Below are positions 10,936 through 22,804 of a stretch of 64,000 bases of DNA, one piece after another. This stretch comes from Xiphydria camelus (lineage: Eukaryota > Arthropoda > Insecta > Hymenoptera > Xiphydriidae). The translations under genes were made by a program, and so were the position numbers. The notes beneath the pieces are model-generated. The model was not told the DNA's origin. It made no database searches and was given only the letters and a program-made list of their open reading frames with translations. Positions within the stretch are counted from its first letter, which is position 1; every line of letters starts with the position of its first letter. Where the stretch lies: NCBI GenBank assembly GCA_963678675.1, contig OY783200.1, positions 6,832,501-6,896,500 on the forward strand. The letters run 5' to 3'.

Positions 10936-13555
10936 TAGCGTATTTAGCCACTCCAGCGACGTTTCACGAGCAGCCGGTCTCACCCCCGAAGCGCGGCATA
11001 AGATGTTTCACATCAAAAATCAATGTCGAACCATTCCAATATTGCAACATAATTTTCGAAAACCTTATGTTAGCAAATAAAACAAACGAAATAAAACTAA
11101 TTAGCCTTGGAGAAATCAAAACCACTTGTATCGTCATGGAAACGAGGGCCAAAAATTTTCTTACTGTACCAATTGCTACTCATGAAATACAATAAAATAT
11201 TATCATTTATGTAAGTAAGTATGTGTATGTACTACTGATCATGTAAATATATGTACATAAGTTAAATCAATGTTTCCTTTACTTTTTTGCCACGAAAAAT
11301 GTCCATCTCTGTAACAAAAATGGAACTTGTATGGATAGTAAATTGTTACCCTTTTTTAGTTTTGCGGGTGTATTCGAACGACACGTTTGATTGACAAGTA
11401 GACTTATTTATAATTTTCAAAGTATTATTTAAAAACTTTTCGATATGAACAATAATATAGGTACATTGAGGCGTGTCTGTCCGTACATATAGTATCTTGT
11501 AGTCACAAACGGGCACATTCAGGTTCATCTGTCTAACCAAAGCAAATAATTAGTCAGAAACAGGCACGGTTGCCTGTGTATACCTCCAAGAACGGGCAAA
11601 AATGGACAGGGACAGCTGCCCGTTTCTGACCGTCTCTGCCTAAATTTTTAGCAGGGTATACTTGTTGATATACTTTTGAAGGCTCTCCTCTGTTTTAACT
11701 TCTGTACAATCGATTATTACATGCGTATCGGGATAATATATGTAGCATAAACGCTTTGGGCATACATTTTCCAATAGAATTTTTCGACGATCAGAAAATT
11801 AAATTAGTTGCTTTGTCTGTCAAAATTAGAAGTACATTTTTAAATAACCTGACTGCTGTACTTGAGTGGACGTTAAAAATAATTCCCAACTTAATTTTCA
11901 TTAGAAATAGCAAAAGAACATTTTTTGAGTTAAAATAGTCGACAGTTGTACGAATGAGAACAATTCCAGAAAATAGTGAAATAGTGAGATCTCTCAACTG
12001 CTTTTCTTTCTTGAGGCTACTGTAACCGTCATTCACGTCAGGTCCACATTCCTCTGGTCTTTAATTAACCCTAGAATACTAATATGTCGTAATAGACCTT
12101 GTTTGTATAAGGATGCGCGTGGACATCCCCCCACTTTTCTCAGACCAAAACATTAGACCATAACCTCACTTTTTAAAAATGACCGGGCAGGACAACTTAC
12201 GGGCCCCAAGTAATATTCCTTTTAAAAAAGTTAAATTATTTGACAACGATATTCCGGGGGGTCTTGGAAAATAAAGAAAACATTTCCGCCAATAGTGTGG
12301 TTCAGTTAAGGCGTTTTTTGCAATGCAGAGGAATTAAGTGTAATAAATTTAAAAAATCAGCGGTTTTTTTTAAAGAATATAATGCTAATTGCCGAAAACT
12401 AATATTCCTATCTGCACGCGTTTGTTTCAGAGTTGAAAATTGTATAAAACAAAAGGTCGCAATCGACATTTCTGTTGATGGAGGAAAATGGCTCGAGCTG
12501 AAAGCGAATCAAATCCGTAAGAATGATTTAAACAATGAAGGGTTGAGCAACTTGATTTTTCCTTTAACGAGGTGGAAAAAGTTTCCATCCAGGGAAATTC
12601 CAAAACATTTTTCTGGGGGTACAATTTATAAATATTTAATGGAAACAGCAATGTTTATAAAGGACAACAGCGAGCACAATAATAATAATGTTCATCATTT
12701 CGGAACTGCTAAATCATTCAATAAAGGGCGTCAATTACTTAAAAGCGGCTTCGTTATTAACATTGAGGATTGCACAACAGGATTGGATTAAGGGCGTCAA
12801 TGCAACAGGTGTATTACAAGGACATTATTATGCTAAGTAGAGAAAACGGAAACATTCTGGATGGGTCTTGTAATTGTAAGGCGTCCGCCATGGCTAGGTG
12901 TTCTCACATCGCCGCTTTATTGTTTGCCCTAGAGGACTACGTGCTTGAAAATGGAAATCTGCCTACAACATGTACAAGTCAACCATGTAAATGGAACCGG
13001 GACGCAATTACAAAAAATGCTGCAGAAGTAATGAGCAAGCAGTATTCAAATCAGCGGAATGTTTCAGGGATGCAACATGTTTGCATCCGATTGCGAAAGA
13101 AAACACCTCCAGTGAGAATTTCAACCTACTATTAAGTATTTGCGAAAATATGACTAACAAAACTTACTGGCTGAACATGTTGGAATACCAATATGAGGAC
13201 TACAATTTAAGCCCAGAAAGGGAGCAAGTCCTTAGGGAGAACGTAAACGAGTTGCAGAATAGTTTATGCTTTAATTTGAATTCGGCTGGCGAAGTGGCTG
13301 GAACAAAAGGCCAGAGTGACAGTCCTGTTTGGATGAATGGGACGGGTTAGTCAAAGCTCAACGCAGATGGCGACAGGCAACTAGGTAACCAATTTGGAGG
13401 GAACATTCAACCAATCGACGCTTTTAACAAACTGTGTATGCGTATATCAGTTTCCAACGGTTTGAACCTGCTCTGCGAACAAGGCTTATATCAAGCACGA
13501 AGCGATTATCAATTTTTTAATTATTTTCTTTTTAATTGTTAACAATATTTTTAAA

Positions 13556-15286
13556 ATGTCAGAAACATTTGATTACAGTGGGTTGAAAACAGACATGCTA
13601 AAAAAATTTTTAAGGGATCGTGGTACAAAAACAACTGGTCGAAAAAAAGAATTGATTGAACGGTATTCAGTTGTTTACTTTTGAATAAAAATGCAATCCG
13701 GAGATTATCAATATAAATTGTGTGCTGTAATGTTACGTTACATTTGCAGATTAAAACAGTATGATGAAAGTGGAAATTTTGGTAATGAGGTTATTTTTGG
13801 AAACGTGGAATACGTTGTACTTTTACGTCCTCCAGATTCGTCATTTAAAGACTTGCATTTAGAGTGTCCTAGGCCTCTACTTAAAAAAGCCCATATTGAT
13901 GAGAATGCAAAAATGTAAGTTTACTTATTTTTATTTATCTTCGATGTAAGTAAATAAATAGTAATAGCAATAAAAATGTTACTAATGTTTTAGGTTCACA
14001 AAAGATATGGGAGACGCTGAAAAAATGTACAAAAACGGATTTTTGATGTTCCTACGATACAGTATACAAGGTATTGAATTAAGAATTAAATTTATGGCAA
14101 AATGAACAACCTTATTTCATTCTTTCCAGATGAGTCATCCTATTTCCTGAAAGGGTTGGTGAAGGCAGAAATGTCTAAACATTAAAAATATTATACATAT
14201 GTCCAACTGGCACTAGATGGTGAAATTCAGGGGGCAGAATGTGAATGTCCATCAGGAAATCACCCTGAAACACACTGCAAACATGTCATTGTAACACTTT
14301 TGGGTCTGGAAGAATTGAATCGTGCAGAGACAATAACCTTGGAAAGAACTTGTACCGAACAACTCCAAACATTTCATGCGCCGAAAAAAAAGTTCATGGG
14401 GTCCCCTCTCAAAGCCAGGGACATTAGAAAAAAGCCATGTAATTCAAATTCTACAGTTACTGATGAAAATGAAGGCGTCTATGATACTCTGAACGTTGTA
14501 GAATATACAACATATTTCAGAAATTTATGTATTTCATACGCTTTTGGTACAAAAATGCCAATTATGCAGCTATTTCGACCGGCGAATACTTATGCTGTTG
14601 CATGGGATCATGACTATTGTAAACTAACTCCTGCCCAACATCTCTTAAAAAGATTAAAATTATGGAAAGTTAGTAAAGAAGACATGGACGTGATTGAAAA
14701 ATCCACTCTGGGTCAAAGGACAAATCCACTATGGTTTGAGGAGCGAAAGCTAAGAATTACAGCTAGTAGATTCAAAGAGTGTTGCGATGTTATTGAAGAT
14801 AAAGCGGGCTGGAAACTTGCTAATTCCATTACGGATCCACGAATATTCAGCTCCAAGGCCACTGCACATGGTAATATTTATGAGGATGTGGCGCTTGCCA
14901 AATTCGAGGAAGAAAATAACATAAGAGTAGAAAAATGTGGTCTATTCGTCATGCTCTTGTATCCGTTTCTTGCGGCAAGTCCCGATGGTGTGGTCAGTGA
15001 CGATTTGTTAATTGAGGTAAAATGTCCATATAGTTCACGCAACGAGATGATTTCTGAGAAGACGATTAGTTATTTGAAGCTGGATTCAGACGAGAACTTG
15101 GCATTGGATACTAATCATTCGTATTATTATCAGGTGCAGGGACAATTAATGATAACGGGAAAGAACTTTTGCAATTTGATAGTTTTTACATTTAAAGACT
15201 TTAAAAGCATTTTAATTGTTCGTGATTCAAAGTTTATTAGTAACATGTTAAGTAAACTTATTACTTTTTATGAGAAATTTTTTTAG
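13556..15286 (+). pseudogene. Inner SAP-SWIM-YqaJ nuclease gene, one nonsense codon
   Basis: Four exons with GT-AG borders: 13556-13662, 13750-13914, 13994-14070 and 14130-15286. Exon 1 plus the start of exon 2 encode a SAP domain (ends KKELIERLKQYDESG across the splice). Exon 4 has a SWIM finger (CECPSGNHPETHCKH) and a YqaJ nuclease domain: ITASRF, an AHGNIYEDVALAKFE block with a likely catalytic Glu, FLAASPDG with Asp, LIEVKCPYS with the E-x-K pair, and YYYQVQGQL. A single TAA at 14183-14185 interrupts the frame just before the SWIM finger; otherwise the reading frame is open, so inactivation is recent. Its convergent partner is the THAP-DDE gene. Confidence 0.85.
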
Positions 15287-15450
15287 CCAAGTATTTTGGA
15301 AAAATACCTCTACAAAAACTATGGTCAATATGATTTTACTTCTTGAACGTGACTGTAAGAAGTAATAAAGTGCAATCCAAAACTCGAGTCAGAATTTTCA
15401 TCAAAAACATTTAGATTATATATTTGTTTTTTGAAGAAGACCATGGTATA

Positions 15451-15670
15451 CCGTATGTCAGACGAGAAACGCCGATTTTTGAAGCTTCCTGACATTTAAT
15501 TTCGGTAGTGGTTGGGACGGTGCTCTAGTAATTTATAGTTAGAGTTGGCTTCAGGAGAATGCACTCTGCTAAAGCCAACTAACTATAAATTACTAGAGCA
15601 CCGTACCAACCACTACCGAAATTAAATGTCAGGGAAGTTAAAAAATAGGCGTTTCTCGTCTGACATACGG
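15451..15670. mobile_element. TA-flanked palindromic MITE, copy a
   Basis: Foldback with ends CCGTATGTCAGACGAGAAAC and a TA dinucleotide on each side (15449-15450, 15671-15672). Same terminal CCGTATGTC as the elements at 29526, 35229 and 47277, but arms largely diverged. It lies between the two convergent ISL2EU genes. Confidence 0.85.
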
Positions 15671-15929
15671 TATTATAAAAAAAACTGAACGTCGACACTT
15701 AAATATTAAAAAAACAAAATTTGATTTATAAATGTGATTTAAAAGTAAATGTGATTTATAAAGTGTAGTATTTTTGTACCTGAGAAAAAGTTTATATTCA
15801 TAAATACAGAATAATAAAAGTTGTTTAAAATTAATTCCACATTCATTTTCTTACTTCATTATACATTCCCGAAAATTGCACAGCATTGCGCAAACCCTGA
15901 AAATTTCAGAAGCTATAGGAACATAGGTA

Positions 15930-18900
15930 GGGGAGAGGGTGGACCATTCGGCCAGGTGGAGGTTTAGGCCGGTACTAATATTTGTGTTCTTATTTAAACT
16001 ACCCGCCTTTGTAGCTTGTCATTTCATTTGTACATCGGTACGGTCATTTTCTACTAGTTTTCATTGGCTGATGTTGCTCAGACTTTGTGCAAAATTAAAT
16101 GTGATTTAAAGTGATATTCAAAGTAAGTATATATTTGACTATTTAGCATTACGAAAATTTTGTCATAATTTCTAATTTTAGTCTGATAGTTTTGTGGTTT
16201 ACAAATTTACTTTGATTTATAACGGAAACCTAAATGTAAGAACCTAACCTTAAAATCTTTTTGAAAGTTTTGAAATATTTAATTAAACTAATTTAGTCTC
16301 CACGGGGAGCATTCGGCCAGCAGAGTCTGAGGAGGATTCGGCTGGCCGAATCTTCCACCTGATTATGTGTGTAGTAAGCTTTTCCGCATTTGTTAGGAAA
16401 ATAACTATTCCAGACGTGTAAAAATAATATGATTTTAAATAGGTTCCTACGTAATAAAATATTTTATTTTTATTTTAAGATGCCGAGAGCTTACAAGAGA
16501 AAGACAGAGAGAGAAGTAGATGAGATAAACATGAAAAATGCTATTTCTGCATATTTAAAAGAAGAATTAGGTATTAATGCTTCTGCGCAACAGCACAATG
16601 TTAAAAGAACGACTCTCCAATCTCGTGTAAAATTGTTGTTGTAAAAAAATAGCAAAGAGGATGTCTTACGCCACCTTGATGACTCCGGAAACGAAAATGA
16701 AGAAGATTCTTATAGGACAAAATATGGAAACAAATACAGCAGTTGCCAAATCTTTTCATTAAAAGAAGAAAAAGAATTGGCTTCTTATATAAAACATTGC
16801 TCAAATCTGAATTATGGGTTAACTTATCATCAGATTCAAAAACTTGCGTATGAATATGCAACAACCCTAGGACGTAAAATGCCAAAAACTTGGGAGAACA
16901 AAGAAATTGTTGGTAAATTGATGATAAAGTGTAGACATTATAATATCTACACTTCTAGTAGCTACTATAAATGAATCTGTTGTAACTATGTATATTTTTT
17001 TTATTTTAGGCGATGAATGGAGAAAAGGGTTCATGAATAGAAATAAAGACCTTTCCCTGAGAAAGCCCGAGAGCACAAGTTTATGGAGAGGAACAGGTTT
17101 TAACAAAGCAAGAGTGGATGAATTTTTTGGCAATTTGTCGAAGATATTGGAAAAGTACAAGTTTAAACCAGAACAGATATTTAACCTAGACGAGACTGGA
17201 ATCTCTACAGTAGTGAAGCCAGTGAAAGTTGTTAGTACCAAAGGTAAAAAGCAGGTGGGCCAAGTTGCGAGTGGCGAGCGGGGTGAAACAGTAACGTTTG
17301 TAGGAATTATCAATGCTCTTGGAACTTCTCTTCCTCCAGTATTTGTTTTCCCAAGACAAAGAAATATTGAGGAATATTTAACTGAAGGGCCTTCTTCAAG
17401 CATGGCTCTTGGAAACAAATCTGGGTGGATGACCTCAGAGTTATTCGTTAAGGTTCTTTGGCATATTGTTCATCACACGAAATGTTCCAATGAAAACAAA
17501 ATTTTACTGCTGATTGACAATCACGAGAGCCACACCTCCGTAGATGCAATCGTGCTCTGCCGGAAAAATGGCATAATTTTATTGTCTTTCCCACCGCATA
17601 CTACTCATAGGCTTCAGCCTTTAGATGTAGGAGTTTATGGCCCCTTTAAATCTAAACTTTCAATTGCTCAAAATGATTGGACGTTGTCTAATCCAGGGCG
17701 GATTATTACTGTGAGGCAAATAGCTAAGATCACTAATTTTGCTTTCCTGGCTGCTTTTACTCCAAGCAATATCGTGAACTCTTTCAAAAATACCGGAATT
17801 TGGCCAATCAATAGGCAGCTTTTTACCGAGGACGACTTTATATCCAGCTCAGTCACTGATAAGCCTATAAGACCGGAACACCAATGTACAAGCAACGCAG
17901 AAGCTTCTCAAACTGATAGTGATCATTCGCAGCCCTCCACGTCCACTGCAAACTTAAATGAAACTCCTACGACATCCAAATCTAACATCCAACCTGCTTC
18001 TTCCCATGTTGAAAATAACAACAACGGTTCGGTTCAAAACCTTCAAATTAATAATGACAATAATGCAAGTATTTTGGAAAAAATTCGGCCATTCCCGAAG
18101 ATTGATAATAATGAACCAAAGAAGCGCAAGAGGAAGGTAGAATCTAAATCAAGGATTTATACGGATTCTCCAGAACTAGCTATGAAACAGAACCTTGAAC
18201 TTGAGAGACAAAGAAAAAAGAAGGTTGTGGTAGGTAGAACGAAGAGAAAAGTTCTACAAGACTCCTCGTCCAGTGATTCCGAGATTTCAGTACAAAATGC
18301 AGATTCCTCAGATGAATCCTTTTCTTCGTTGGAGATAATTGGAAATGACGGTTCTTCATTTAATTTACATGAATTTGTCCTTGTGAAAGTCTCAAAACTT
18401 CGAAGAAAAAGGAATACTGCTATTATATTGGTAAAATTGTCGGTATAGGAGAAGACTTGACAATATCATTTCTCCGAAGACGAGGAAAAACAAACAATTT
18501 TAATTTCCCGATTGTGGAAGAAAAACAAGACGTTCCTAAAGACGATATTGTGGCAAAATTAAGCATTCCGAATAGAACCGGTACAGCCAGGACTCTTTCA
18601 TCATATCGTTTTAATTACAAATTTGAAAGATACGATTTGAGATAATCACTTATTCTAATATATTTTATTCCTGTTAACGATTTACCAAATATATTTATCT
18701 TCATTATCACGTATTTTGTTTCGAGCCGAAACCTCCTCTGGAATTCACTGACTCAAGACGAAACCTCCCCGTGCAAGGGAGGTTTCGGCCAATATACGGT
18801 ATAGTGTTAAAAACATTTTTTAAATATTTCAACGTTGTGCCAAAGCCACCATTCGTTAAAGACTGAATAGTTACACCCTATAACTAATGAGGCGACACAA

Positions 18901-18977
18901 AACAAGTTGATATATTTATCTAGATATAAGTTATGCAAATTAAAGTAAAAAGTAGCCGAATGCTCCACCCTCTCCCC
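15930..18977 (+). mobile_element. pogo/Tigger-like element 1, TA duplication
   Basis: Inverted ends GGGGAGAGGGTGGACCATTC (left) and its near-complement at 18955-18977, flanked by TA at 15928-15929 and 18978-18979. Further ATTCGGCC-type motifs lie inside both ends (about 16300-16350 and 18725-18790) and may be transposase-binding sites. It encodes one transposase and is inserted into the 3' end of the THAP-DDE gene of the inner ISL2EU element. Confidence 0.9.
16480..18645 (+). pseudogene. pogo/jerky-like transposase of element 1
   Basis: DDE_1-type transposase. The start codon at 16480 opens a psq-type helix-turn-helix (KRTTLQSRV), followed by a TAA at 16642-16644 in an otherwise continuous frame. 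An intron at 16913-17009 joins KEIVG to DEWRKGF. The catalytic triad is visible as NLDETGI, LLIDNHESH and HTTHRLQPLDVGVY (DDD). A Ser/Asn-rich linker with a basic stretch (PKKRKRK-like, about 18115-18140) looks like a nuclear signal. A frameshift at about 18420 separates the last domain (YYIGKIVGIG...) at 18457-18645. One stop and one frameshift only: a young corpse. Confidence 0.85.
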
Positions 18978-20673
18978 TACTCATGTTGGAGTGTATCACA
19001 CAAAATGAGATATGTTTTTAATAATCCAATAATTCGTTCGATATGAACACGATGACGCGCCAACTTTCTGTCTTTTAATACAGTGATTCCAGGTAAACGA
19101 CTTTTTCCCTTTAAAATAGCAGGTATCTCTACTTTAATATTATGAGGAGCAAACAAATCTTGCATATTGAAACCTCTGTCAGCCATAATTGAATCATTAC
19201 TTTCACATATCTCAGATAATTCGCTACGTTCAACTACTTGTCTGTCAATAGTTGAACCGCCGTATAACGGAGAAGGATAAGAGATTAAACCTCCTGGAGA
19301 GATGCACCTACAACAACTTTTAATGTATTTTTATGTTTATAGGTACTAAATGTGGCTTGTTGATGTAAAGGATTTGTAGGTTTTTCAATTGGTATTTCAG
19401 TACCATCGATAATGACACGAGTTGAAGGATAATGTTTCTTGAATGAGTCTGGCATATAAAATTTGACTAATTCTTTTGAAGGCCAAATAGCTAATTTTTT
19501 CCATTGATAATCCATAAAGACAATCCATGTGTGAATTATATTTTCAATCGTTGCACGACTAACTTGAAAATGAAAAGCTAATTCGCGATCTGGGGTGTTA
19601 CGGCGCAACTTCCATAACGTGATAAATAGCTTATCTTCGATTGAAAGATTGAGAACTTTGTGATATTTGTATTTCAGGGAAAAAACACCCGGGCCAAGTG
19701 ATTCTAAAACTAATCTAAACTTTTTGTATGTTTCCAATCCTGTAAAGTATACAATTGTGTCATCATTATCTTTGAGATTCTCAATTGAATATCCTAACGA
19801 GAAACGAGTTTGTGTTGAGGCGTTAGCGAAGGTTTTCGGAGTATCTTCGGTGTGTTCTTCATTGTTGCTTTCTTCTTCACGACCTACTTCTTCTGGTGTT
19901 GTGAAAATTTCAATCTCAGCACAAATGTTTTATAGAAAAATTTCATTATCAACTGTCACTACAGTAACTGATCTTTCATCTTTAAAGCTCTCAATTTGTT
20001 CATGTTGAATGTCCATTTTATAATCCTTAACTCCAATGTTATTTTCCAGTCTGGGCTGTTTAGCGGTTGGTCCTCCTTCACTCGTGTTAAACTGATCTGT
20101 GATAAGTCGAGAAGAAAAAATGAAGAAAAATGAAGTTAGAACCAAATGGCTCACTCATGTTCGTGAATATTTACCTGAAAACGTGGGCTTCATAGAATTT
20201 GTTTGTGAAATGGATGAGGTTGAATCAACCCAATGGCTCAAAGATTGTGATTTTGATGGTTGTATTTTGCGTTTTTGAGGGTTAGTAATGGTAGGTACAG
20301 CATCATTTTTTAATTTTCTTCGACACAATTTCAACCCTACAAATGAGTAACGTGTGGTAATTTAGTAAAAAAAAACAAGGGTAACATTTTATGTTATTTA
20401 CCTGATCTTATTCCCTCCTCTATAAATTGGTCCGGAGTAAAGTGCATTTCACATAACCCCTTTCTACCACACGGATTGAAATCTGCGATGCCAATAAAAT
20501 CTAGCCATTTTTTACGAAACTCACTGCCTTCCCGTGGAAATTTAAACCGTGAAGGATTATTGCAGGATGAAAAACTGCACACAATCATTTTAATTTTAAA
20601 ATAAATTAAAGATTTTTTAAAAAATAAAATGTAATTCCTTTTCTTTTGCTCTGTGTACTTTTCACTTTACATG

Positions 20674-20889
20674 TACACCCGGGGACACGGTATCTGTCGC
20701 TGGTGACTTTTTTTAAACGTTATTTTTAAACGTACTAACCAATAATTAATAATCCTCATGCTTTCATTAACGAGAGTAGACGCCACCGTAGCTAATGAGT
20801 GCATGAGAATTAATTATTCATTGGTTAGTACGTTTAAAAATAACGTTTAAAAAAAGTCACCAGCGACAGATACCGTGTCCCTGGGTGTA
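20674..20889. mobile_element. Palindromic MITE with GGGACACGG ends
   Basis: Arms TACACCCGGGGACACGG (left) and its near complement (right, to 20889), continuing through a CTGTCGCTGGTGAC block and a GTTATTTTTAAACGTACTAA block. It sits between the THAP exon and the right end of the inner ISL2EU element. Half a copy is at 10637-10715. Target duplication not resolved. Confidence 0.75.
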
Positions 20890-21255
20890 GGTGGTCCACA
20901 CAAAGCTGCAATGGACGCTTCGAAATTAGCGCGAAAAAAGTCACCTAGTTGCCTGGCGCCAATAGTTCACTCCTTCACCACTAGCCCGCCCCATTACAGG
21001 ACACTCCTTATTACGGCTTCTTGTTGCAAACAGTTTGCAGGCGTAACTGCAGAAGGAGTACCCGGTTTGTTGCGCGCAAAACTGTGGTCCGAAAGCTTTT
21101 TTAAAACAAAGGCTACCGAGTACGGGCAAGTTCACGAATCCCAGGCTCGCGACGATTATGCTAGGAAAATGCATGTCCGCGTAAAAGAAACTGGCTTATG
21201 GATCAATCCGATTTACCCGGGGTTAGGTGCTTCGCTTGACGGACTTGTTTAGTAG

Positions 21256-22099
21256 CGGCCAAAATTAAATCGTCTTCCTGTAGCAGATCGATTAGCTTGG
21301 ATTTAATGACCAGCTCTCGATCGGATATTGATCCTTCGAAAAGATCACTCACGAAAGACACCGCGCCATTGGGAGTACAACCTATTAATACTTTGAATGT
21401 CGTATGGTTTTTGTACTGCGAATAAAGGTTGCCTTGCTGTTGATAATCCTGAGGAACTTGACACAATATTTTAGTAGCAACAATAATAACTCTAATATTT
21501 TTAAATTTTGAAAAGGAAGCTGGCAGTGTTATTACCTCGCGAGAGGGGAACATAAAGACTCTTAGGGCCGGTTTTACCAACACGGTATAAACGCGGTATA
21601 GCGCTATACTGAGAATAACCAGCAATAAGCCTTATGGTTATTCTCAGTATAGTGCTATACCGCGTTTATACCTGTTGGTAAAACCGGCCCTTATGCTGTT
21701 AAATTTATGGTACATTATTTGAACCCAAGCATTAACCAGTTTACTAACAAAACTGTGGGATACTTCGAAACGATAACCAATGTCTTGTGTTAACAACCCA
21801 GTTCGCAGTCGAACAAGGGTTACAATGAATTCCTGTCTGAATGTCCATTGGTTCGGTCTCCTTTCCACCTGGGGCAGCTTACTGCCCCAATAAGTAATCG
21901 GGGTCACGTTCTCCACTACGTTCAAAAAGGACAAGATCGCTTGTATGGTTGAAAAAACCATACCCGTGTAAAAACGACACATTTTCGGGCGTTCTTTCAA
22001 TTTAGATTCAAAAACATCAATCGCGCGTTGGTCTTGTTTAGCGTGCTTTGTAGACAACTTTTGATTCAAATGTAGTAGGTCGTTTCTTTCTTGTAACAA
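21256..22099 (-). pseudogene. Outer ISL2EU-like DDE transposase, truncated and interrupted
   Basis: IS5/ISL2-like transposase reading leftwards from about 22099. The N-terminal part holds an HTH region (DIGYRFEVSHSFVSKLVNAW). A Tourist-like MITE splits the frame at residue I of HKFNSI; ignoring it, the frame continues as RVFMFPSREV without loss. The first catalytic position reads RVIIVATKILCQVPQDY, where a Val replaces the Asp expected from the family. GNLYSQYKNHTTFKVLIG and FEGSISDRELV are typical family blocks. The frame ends at LILA, fused to the antisense of the YqaJ remnant. Start codon and any THAP exon upstream were not identified. Confidence 0.8.
21565..21690. mobile_element. Tourist-like MITE, copy 2
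   Basis: 126 bp, nearly identical to copy 1, flanked by TTA at 21562-21564 and 21691-21693. Inserted in the outer transposase gene; removing the MITE and one TTA leaves an uninterrupted frame, so the gene was still coding-like when hit. Confidence 0.92.
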
Positions 22100-22804
22100 G
22101 GCATCGAGCTGTTCACTGGTAAAATCCGTTTGACACCCTACGTCGTTGCTTTTGTAACTGCGTCTCAGACGCCACTGATGATTCTCGATAAATTGCGTGG
22201 TGGTTCATATCCCTCCATAATCCCCCACGTATCGTGGACTTCTCGCATTAGACCGCCTCAACAACCGCGTTTCTTCCCATACATACTGATTCCGAAGCAG
22301 AGCTTGCCTTCTACTGACAATACATAGTATAAAGTAAATAGCAAACCAAGGAAATAAACATTTCAACTTTCCAGTTTTTTAATCATTACAGCCGACTGTG
22401 GAAAAATCAAAATATGATTTATTTCTTTTATGCTGTTATATTTCTTTATAAAATGTTTGTCACAAATGTAGGTACTCGAATTAATTTTTGAAATTGATGT
22501 AAGTGTCTTTGACCTACAACATTGGACTCACTTTTCAATGGCTTCACAATATTTGTATTTTTCGAAATGTGCCCTACAGCATTTCCTTTAATGCTACGCG
22601 GGTGGCACGTGGAGGTTCTCGCGCCTTCGCCTTGCACGAGGGTTCGTGTTTCTCGCGGTGCAGTTTTGGCTCGGTGCGAAGTCGGCGTTCCGGTCTTCGT
22701 AGCGGCCTTGCTCGTCGCTATTTGATTCCTCTTATTCTATCGCTTTATTCGCCGCTGCGTTTTATTCCATGAAAACGGCTACGTTAGGACGTTACAGACA
22801 GCAC

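Larger units (their letters stand above)
15851..20588 (-). pseudogene. Inner THAP-DDE transposase gene (ISL2EU-like), interrupted
   Basis: Exon 1 (20402-20588) is a THAP zinc finger: C-x4-C near the start, FKFPREG, W, then C-x2-HF. Exon 2 (20175-20336) and exon 3 (from 20096) follow with GT-AG borders. Exon 3 holds an HTH and a DDE_Tnp_4 domain: VIIDGTEIPIEKP (D), IMADRGFNM (D) and HIERIIGLLKTY (E). Faults: a TAA at about 19930, a 1 nt frameshift at about 19298, and the pogo element inserted after 18980. The C-terminus continues beyond it at 15927-15851 (VPIASEIFRVCAMLCNF), one base out of frame at the junction. In the family this enzyme moves the element; it is dead here. Confidence 0.85.
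13339..20992. mobile_element. Inner ISL2EU-like element with AT target duplication
   Basis: Imperfect inverted ends of about 48 bp, starting GGGACGGGTTAGT on the left and ending in ACTAGCCCGCCCC on the right, with a shared inner block TGGCGNCAGGCAACTAGGT. It is flanked by AT at 13337-13338 and 20993-20994; a 2 bp AT duplication is what I know of the ISL2EU group. It carries a YqaJ gene (+) and a THAP-DDE transposase gene (-) that converge near 15.3-15.9 kb. About 3.5 kb of its 7.65 kb is later insertions: a pogo-like element and two MITEs. Confidence 0.85.
12240..21252 (+). pseudogene. Outer SAP-SWIM-YqaJ nuclease gene, split by an insertion
   Basis: Predicted phage-type YqaJ/RecB-like nuclease encoded by the element. 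First part, 12240-13338: a SAP-like DNA-binding segment (VVQLRRFLQCRGI), then after frameshifts near 12780-12830 a SWIM zinc finger (CNCKASAMARCSH), and a conserved spacer ending in TKGQSDSPVWMN. Second part, 20995-21252: continues with ITASCCKQFAGV and the nuclease motif I region (HESQARDDYARK, GASLDGLV). When the 13339-20992 element and one AT copy are disregarded, the two parts meet in frame at the residues MN|YR. The core catalytic E-x-K region is lost to a deletion after 21252. Multiple frameshifts; dead. Confidence 0.75.
12240..22100. mobile_element. Outer ISL2EU-like element (decayed, interrupted)
   Basis: Two convergent genes: a SAP/SWIM/YqaJ-nuclease gene on the plus strand and an IS5-like DDE transposase on the minus strand, the gene pair I associate with the ISL2EU group. 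It is split at 13338 by a complete related element (13339-20992). The middle has suffered an internal deletion that brings the truncated YqaJ frame (ends about 21252) directly against the truncated transposase frame. Outer termini were not identified, so the limits given are those of the coding remnants. Confidence 0.7.

Noticed and set aside
16600..16660. Short intron removing the stop in pogo element 1
   Set aside because: The available GT-AG pair would give an intron of about 30 bp, too short to be credible; a nonsense mutation is simpler.
22503..22772. Protein-coding frames at 22.5-22.8 kb
   Set aside because: Overlapping frames on both strands with biased composition and no recognisable domain.
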